Program-made: the position numbers and the translations under genes
In this document: piece by piece, positions 59,273-64,000 of the stretch
Numbering within the stretch: position 1 is the first letter of the stretch
How the letters are laid out: each line of letters starts with the position of its first letter
Source: Mycobacterium sp. 852013-51886_SCH5428379
GTDB lineage: Bacteria > Actinomycetota > Actinomycetes > Mycobacteriales > Mycobacteriaceae
DNA length: 64,000 nucleotides
Assembly: GCF_001665575.1 (NCBI RefSeq)
Contig: NZ_LZSU01000012.1
Span: 1-64,000, forward strand
Direction of reading: 5' to 3'
Notes under the pieces: model-generated
The model's input: the letters and a program-made list of their open reading frames with translations, nothing else
Database searches by the model: none
What the model was told of the DNA's origin: nothing

Positions 59273-61447
59273 CTAGACCCGCTCGATGCCGACGTAGGTC
59301 TCCGACAGCGTCGAGGTCTGCGACAGCGGGTCCAGTGCCGTCCCGTCGACCAGGAGATTGCGGTTCACTCCGAACGCCTGCGGTGCGGTGCCACCGCGGG
59401 GGTCGAAAATCCTCGAGCCCCAACCGTGGTCGACGATCACCAGACCGCGACGCGGCCGGTCGTCGACCGCGGCCTCCAGTTCGATGGCGCCCACCGGCGA
59501 GAACACCCGCACCCGGTCGCCGGTGGTGACGCCGAGTTGCGCCGCATCGTCGGGGTGGATGACCACCTCGTGGCGTTTACCCGACGGGTGCAGACCGGGT
59601 AGCTCGTTGAGCCAGGAGTTCATCGAGTGGCGGTGGCGCCGATTGCCGAGCTGGAACGGATAATTGTCCGGCGCTGCAGGGGGTGGGCCGGAGAGTAGTT
59701 CGCCTGCGCGCGTGACGAATTCCGGCGGCGCGATGTGGACGCGCTTGTCCGGGGTGCGCAGGGCTTCGCGGAAGTGGCCGAACTCGCGCGGTCCCAGCAC
59801 CAGCCCGTGCGGGCTGGCGACTACATCGCGCCATTTGAGCTTGCGGCCGTTGATCTTTCGCGCGGTCGCCACCACGATGCGGTTGATCCAGTGCGGGCCG
59901 AATTCCATCCCCGCCCGGCCGGTCAGCGCCGCCATGCGACGGGTGGCCCGGACGAACCCGTTCATCCCGCGCGCACCGAACAGCGGCCGGTTCATGGCCA
60001 GCGCGAGGTCGGTGAAGATCCGCCACTCTTCCCGGACCCCGGCCGGCGGCTGCACGGCCTTGCGGCCGAACTGCACGAACGGTTCGTCGTGCATGCTGCT
60101 GGTGAACGCCAGCAGATCGTCGCGCTCCAGCCAGTGCGCGGCGGGCAGCAGCCAGTCCGCGTGCCGGTGGCTCTCCCGCTGAACGAAGTCGATGACCACC
60201 AGCAGATCCAGTGACGCCAGCGCACGGTCGAGTTTGGCGCCGTCGGGTCCGGAGATGACCGGGTTGCCGCAGTTGATCAGCAGCGCCCGAATCTGGCCCG
60301 GTCCCGGGGTGAGGATCTCGTCGGGCAGTTCGGCCAGCGCATGCGCACCCGAGATCATCGGCCGGCCGGCGAGCCGGCTGTGGTGCGGTTCGGTCTTGGC
60401 CAGCTCGGCCAGGCGCAGCGCGTCGACGTATCCGCGTTCGAACCGGCGGCCGCCGGGCCGGTCCATTCGGCCGGTGATCACGTTGAGCACCTGGCCCAGC
60501 CATTCGGCGACGGTGCCGGCCGCGTGCAGGGACACCCCGGTGCGGGTCACCACCATCGCGCCGGGCGCGGCCGCGAACTCCCGCGCGACGCGTTCGATGG
60601 TGGGGCGGTCGATCCCGCACCGCGCCGCCAGGTCGTCGAGGTCGGCCTCGGCGGCGAGGCGGCGTAGATCGGCGACGCCGGTCGCGAGGTCGGCGCAGTC
60701 GCCGCGGTGCTCGAGACCTTCGTCGAGCACCACCTTGACCAGCCCCAGCAGCAGCGCCCAGTCCTGCCCCGGGCGGACCGCCAGATGCAGATCGGCTTTG
60801 TCGGCGCTCTCGGTGCGGACAGGGTCGACGACGACCAGCGTCGCGCCCTGCTTCTGCCGGTCCAGCGCGCGTCGCCAGCCCCCGGGCACCGTCTCCAGCC
60901 AATTCCACGCGCTCACCGCGGGGTTGGTGCCCACCAACAGGAAGTAGTCGCAGTTGTCGATGTCGGACACCGGCGCCATCAGCATGGAGCCGTACATCGC
61001 CTCGGCCACCACGTGCATCGCGTTCTGATCCACCGATCCGACGGCGTAGCGGTTGCGGGTGCCGACGGCATCCATCCAGGCGTTCATGAAGATGACGTTC
61101 GACCCGGAGAACCCGGCCGGGTTGCCGTAGTACGCGCCGACCGCGTCCGGCCCGTCGGCGTCGATGGCGGCGTTCATCCTGGCGGCGATGTCGGTCATCG
61201 CCTCCTCCCAGGTGGCCTCGACGTAGCGGTCGCCGACCCGGCGCATCGGGGTGAGGATGCGGCGCGGATGCTCGACGAGCTGCCCGGCCGTGCGGCCCTT
61301 GGCGCAGAAGTCGTGCCAGCTGTGGGGGTTCTGCTTGTCGGGGGAGATCTTGAGTACGCGGTTGTCCTCGACGGTCACCTCGATGCCGCAGGCTGCCAGA
61401 CAGTAGCGGCAGAAGGTGTGCACCGTGCGTTCCTCGAGACTCGTCAC
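59273..61447 (-). CDS. Molybdopterin oxidoreductase, formate-dehydrogenase/nitrate-reductase superfamily
   Basis: A 724-residue bis-MGD enzyme without Tat signal, so probably cytosolic. The N-terminal 4Fe-4S motif is CxxCxxxC-x27-C (Cys13, 16, 20, 48), and a C-terminal molydopterin-dinucleotide domain ends the protein (NRRHRHSMNSWLNELPGL, then HPDDAAQLGVTTGDRVRVFS). At the Mo-ligand position, where E. coli FdhF has Sec140, the local sequence VDQNAMHVVAEAMYG has no Cys, Sec or Ser; valine falls there by eye. The reaction cannot be assigned. ATG at 61456 and GTG at 61447 are possible; GCGAGGA is well spaced only for the GTG. Confidence 0.85.
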   Translation of the reverse strand: MTSLEERTVHTFCRYCLAACGIEVTVEDNRVLKISPDKQNPHSWHDFCAKGRTAGQLVEHPRRILTPMRRVGDRYVEATWEEAMTDIAARMNAAIDADGPDAVGAYYGNPAGFSGSNVIFMNAWMDAVGTRNRYAVGSVDQNAMHVVAEAMYGSMLMAPVSDIDNCDYFLLVGTNPAVSAWNWLETVPGGWRRALDRQKQGATLVVVDPVRTESADKADLHLAVRPGQDWALLLGLVKVVLDEGLEHRGDCADLATGVADLRRLAAEADLDDLAARCGIDRPTIERVAREFAAAPGAMVVTRTGVSLHAAGTVAEWLGQVLNVITGRMDRPGGRRFERGYVDALRLAELAKTEPHHSRLAGRPMISGAHALAELPDEILTPGPGQIRALLINCGNPVISGPDGAKLDRALASLDLLVVIDFVQRESHRHADWLLPAAHWLERDDLLAFTSSMHDEPFVQFGRKAVQPPAGVREEWRIFTDLALAMNRPLFGARGMNGFVRATRRMAALTGRAGMEFGPHWINRIVVATARKINGRKLKWRDVVASPHGLVLGPREFGHFREALRTPDKRVHIAPPEFVTRAGELLSGPPPAAPDNYPFQLGNRRHRHSMNSWLNELPGLHPSGKRHEVVIHPDDAAQLGVTTGDRVRVFSPVGAIELEAAVDDRPRRGLVIVDHGWGSRIFDPRGGTAPQAFGVNRNLLVDGTALDPLSQTSTLSETYVGIERV

Positions 61448-61506
61448 ATGAGGCATCCTCGCTCAGCGCCGGGTCCGCGGCAGCGGAATCCGGTCCAGCG
61501 ATGTGC

Positions 61507-63411
61507 TTAAACCCGTGTCATGGACCAGTATTCGCCGCGGCGCGCCACGAGTTCGGTATGGCTGCCGCGTTCGACGATGCGCCCCTCTTCCATCACCAGG
61601 ATGAGATCGGCGTCGCGGATCGTGGACAGCCGGTGGGCGATGATGAAGCTGGTCCGGTCCCGGCGCAGTTCGCGCATCGCATGCTGGATGAGCAGTTCGG
61701 TGCGGGTGTCCACCGAACTGGTGGCCTCGTCGAGTACCAGCACCTGAGGGCGGGCCAGTACGGCGCGGGCGATGGTGATCAACTGTTTCTCGCCCGCGCT
61801 GATGGAGCCGCCGTCGTCGCTGACCCGGGTCTGGTAGCCGTCGGGCAGGGTGTGGACGAAGCGGTCGACGTAGGCGGCCGTCGCCGCGGCGATCACCTCG
61901 TCCTCGCCGGCGTCGGGCCTGCCGTAAGCGATGTTGTCGTAGATGGTGCCGCCGAACAGCCAGGTGTCCTGCAGGACCATGCCGATCCGCGACCGCAGCG
62001 AGCGCCTGCTGACCCCGGCGATGTCGACGCCGTCGAGCAGGATCCGGCCGGAGTCCACGTCGTAGAACCGCATGAGCAGGTTGACCAGTGTGGTCTTCCC
62101 GGCGCCGGTCGGTCCGACGATCGCCACCGTGCTGCCCGGTTCGACCACAAGCGACAGATCCTGGATCACCGGGGTGTCCTGGCGGTAGCCGAAGCTGACG
62201 TGGTCGAACTCCACCCGGCCACCGCGGGCGGTCAGTTCGCCGTCTTCGTCCGGGGGCTCCTCATCGGTGTCGAGCAGCTCGAACACCCGCTCCGCGCTCG
62301 CGATTCCGGACTGCAGCGTGTTGTACATCGCGGCCACCTGGGTCAGTGGCTGGTTGAACTGGCGGACGTACTGGATGAACGCTTGGATGCTGCCGAGGGT
62401 GATCTGGCCGGTCGCGACCTGGAGCCCGCCGATCACCGCGACCGCGACGTAGCTCAGGTTGCCGATGAACGCCGTCGCGGGCTGCACCAGGCCCGAGAAG
62501 AACTGCGCACCGAAGCCGGCCTGGTAGACGTCGTCGTTCAGTTCGGCGAACTTCTCTTGAGCCCCCGCGCGGTGTCCGAAGGTCTTCACGATCGTGAAAC
62601 CGCTGTAGGTCTCCTCGATGTGGGCGTTGAGCCGTCCGGTGTTGCGCCACTGCGCGACGAACATCCGCTGCGAGCGACGGGCGATCCAGCGCGTGGCGAG
62701 CAGCGACAGCGGCACGGTCAGTACCGTGATCAGCGCCAGCAGCGGCGAGATGGTCAGCATCATCACCAGCACCGCCACGATGGTGAGCAGTGAGGTGAGC
62801 AGCTGGCTGATCGTCATCGACAGCGACGTCTGGATGTTGTCGACGTCGTTGGTGACCCGGCTGAGCACCTCACCGCGCTGGCGGGTGTCGAAGTAGGACA
62901 GGGGAAGCCGGTGCACCTTGTCCTGGACGTCGGCGCGCAACCGCACCATGGTGCGCTGGACGGTGGTGTTGAGCAGCCGTGCCTGCGCCCAGACCAGCAG
63001 CGCGGCAATCAGATACAGACCCAAAGCCAACGCCAGCGTGCGGGCCACGGCGGCGAAGTCCACGCCCTGGCCCGGGACGACGTTCATCCCGGAGAGCAGG
63101 TCGGCGAACGTGGAGTCGCCCCGGGCCCGAGCCGCTTCGATGGCCTGCTCCTTGGTCAGGCCGGCCGGCAGCTGACGTCCGATGACGCCGTTGAACAGCA
63201 GGTCGGTCGCATGGCCGAGGATGCGCGGGCCGATGACGCCGATGGCGATGCCGCCCACCCCGAGCAGGATCACCACCGCGGTCAGCGTGCGTTGCGGGGT
63301 GAGCCGTTTGACGAGGCGGATCGCCGACCCCCGGAAGTCGCGGGTGCGCTCGGCCGGCGCCTGGGGCAGGCCACCGCGGAAGGGGCCGCCGCCGCCCATG
63401 GGGCCGGTCAC
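61507..63411 (-). CDS. ABC exporter half-transporter (Rv1272c type)
   Basis: Type IV ABC half-transporter of 634 residues: six membrane helices (about 40-345) and an ATPase domain. Walker A is GPTGAGKTT and Walker B is [12 protein letters not shown] with the catalytic Glu. The signature is the unusual SAGEKQ instead of SGGQ. It pairs with the upstream gene, whose signature is normal but whose Walker B lacks the Glu. Rv1272c has been linked to lipid/fatty-acid transport. The GTG at 63411 overlaps the partner's stop by 4 bp. Confidence 0.92.
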   Translation of the reverse strand: MTGPMGGGGPFRGGLPQAPAERTRDFRGSAIRLVKRLTPQRTLTAVVILLGVGGIAIGVIGPRILGHATDLLFNGVIGRQLPAGLTKEQAIEAARARGDSTFADLLSGMNVVPGQGVDFAAVARTLALALGLYLIAALLVWAQARLLNTTVQRTMVRLRADVQDKVHRLPLSYFDTRQRGEVLSRVTNDVDNIQTSLSMTISQLLTSLLTIVAVLVMMLTISPLLALITVLTVPLSLLATRWIARRSQRMFVAQWRNTGRLNAHIEETYSGFTIVKTFGHRAGAQEKFAELNDDVYQAGFGAQFFSGLVQPATAFIGNLSYVAVAVIGGLQVATGQITLGSIQAFIQYVRQFNQPLTQVAAMYNTLQSGIASAERVFELLDTDEEPPDEDGELTARGGRVEFDHVSFGYRQDTPVIQDLSLVVEPGSTVAIVGPTGAGKTTLVNLLMRFYDVDSGRILLDGVDIAGVSRRSLRSRIGMVLQDTWLFGGTIYDNIAYGRPDAGEDEVIAAATAAYVDRFVHTLPDGYQTRVSDDGGSISAGEKQLITIARAVLARPQVLVLDEATSSVDTRTELLIQHAMRELRRDRTSFIIAHRLSTIRDADLILVMEEGRIVERGSHTELVARRGEYWSMTRV

Positions 63412-64000
63412 GGCGCGCCACCGGCGTCGGCACCGACGGATTGTGAATCAGCGAACTCGGCGTAGGTCGGGCAGTCGGCCAGCAGCGATTCGTGGGTGCC
63501 GACACCCACCACGCGGCCGTCGTCGATGACGATGACCTGGTCGGCGTCGGCGACCGTCGACAGACGTTGCGCCACGATCAGGACGGTGGCGTCGCGGGAG
63601 ATCTCTTTCAACGCCGCCCGCACGCGCGCGTCGGTGTGGACGTCGAGGGCCGAGAACGCGTCGTCGAACAGGTAGATCGGCGGGTTGCGGATCACCGCGC
63701 GGGCGATGGCGAGGCGCTGACGCTGACCGCCCGAGAAGTTCATGCCACCCTGGGCGACCCGCATGTTAAGACCGTCGGCGTGGGCGCGGACGAAACCGTC
63801 GGCCGCGGCCACCCCGAGCGCCGCCCACATCTCGTCCTCGGTCAGCACCTGGCCCGGGGCCGCGCCGAGCTGCAGGTTGTCGGCCACGGTGCCGGAGAAG
63901 AGGTAGCCGCGTTGCGGCACCAGTCCGACGGCTGCCCAGAGGTGTTCGACGTCCCAGTCGCGCACGTCGACACCGTCCACGAACACCGCACCCGCGGAGA
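63408..64000 (-). CDS. ABC exporter half-transporter (Rv1273c type), N-terminal part outside window
   Basis: Only the C-terminal ~197 codons of the gene are present; the frame is open to the right edge. It shows the Q-loop ([19 protein letters not shown]), a canonical signature [16 protein letters not shown], Walker [13 protein letters not shown] with Asp in place of the catalytic Glu, and the H-loop position as Gln ([11 protein letters not shown]). This is the degenerate partner of a heterodimeric exporter. It overlaps the downstream half-transporter by 4 bp. Confidence 0.92.
   Translation of the reverse strand, partial: SAGAVFVDGVDVRDWDVEHLWAAVGLVPQRGYLFSGTVADNLQLGAAPGQVLTEDEMWAALGVAAADGFVRAHADGLNMRVAQGGMNFSGGQRQRLAIARAVIRNPPIYLFDDAFSALDVHTDARVRAALKEISRDATVLIVAQRLSTVADADQVIVIDDGRVVGVGTHESLLADCPTYAEFADSQSVGADAGGAP

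Overview
The window is a high-GC (roughly two thirds G+C) actinobacterial chromosome segment. It follows, gene by gene and strand by strand, the Mycobacterium tuberculosis H37Rv block Rv1223 (htrA) to Rv1273c. The order is htrA-tatB, mrp, the Rv1230c-Rv1234 envelope genes, lpqY-sugABC, corA, lpqZ, an SDR, kgd, Rv1249c-Rv1251c, lprE-deaD-Rv1254, Rv1255c-cyp130, Rv1257c-tap-udgB-Rv1260, Rv1261c-Rv1264 and the ABC pair Rv1272c/Rv1273c. PE/PPE genes and toxin-antitoxin genes are absent and several catabolic genes are added, which suggests a rapidly growing environmental Mycolicibacterium-type species. Species level cannot be read from the sequence.

Layout. 1-8.7 kb: envelope and housekeeping genes, with a CitE-like lyase. 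8.7-17 kb: the trehalose-recycling transporter lpqY-sugA-sugB-sugC with a Suppressor-of-fused-domain gene fused to its end by a 4-bp overlap, then corA, a malic enzyme (where H37Rv has mdh) and lpqZ. 17-23 kb: an SDR, a DUF732 secreted protein, the 1263-residue kgd and Rv1249c. 23-30 kb: two MFS exporters, a RecB-like nuclease/helicase and LprE. 30-34 kb: deaD, an acyltransferase and a siderophore-interacting protein behind a clear IdeR box. 34-43 kb: TetR and cyp130, then an inserted, tightly overlapping minus-strand cluster (ureohydrolase, creatininase-family enzyme, APC permease, SDR, epimerase, NodB-type deacetylase) with a divergent PucR-type regulator. 43-54 kb: a glycolate-oxidase-type flavoprotein, tap, udgB, flavin and F420 enzymes, HIT, amidase, a DNA-deoxyinosine glycosylase and a pH-sensor-type adenylyl cyclase. 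54-64 kb: copA-copZ behind a CsoR-type operator, an acyl-CoA ligase, an AIM24 protein, a molybdopterin oxidoreductase and a heterodimeric ABC exporter cut by the right edge.

How the genes work together. The best candidate for an undescribed system is the 35.9-43.3 kb cluster. It looks like an uptake and breakdown route for a nitrogen-rich (guanidino, cyclic amide or ureide) compound, and cyp130 and its TetR neighbour lie downstream on the same strand. A second theme is that many start codons lie 6-8 nt downstream of a TANNNT -10 element. This is the signature of leaderless mycobacterial transcripts, and I used it to choose many starts.

There is no gene-free stretch above 300 bp; the longest gaps are 22172-22349, 8731-8896 and 23109-23247. 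I saw no tRNA, rRNA, CRISPR array, insertion sequence, integrase or phage gene.
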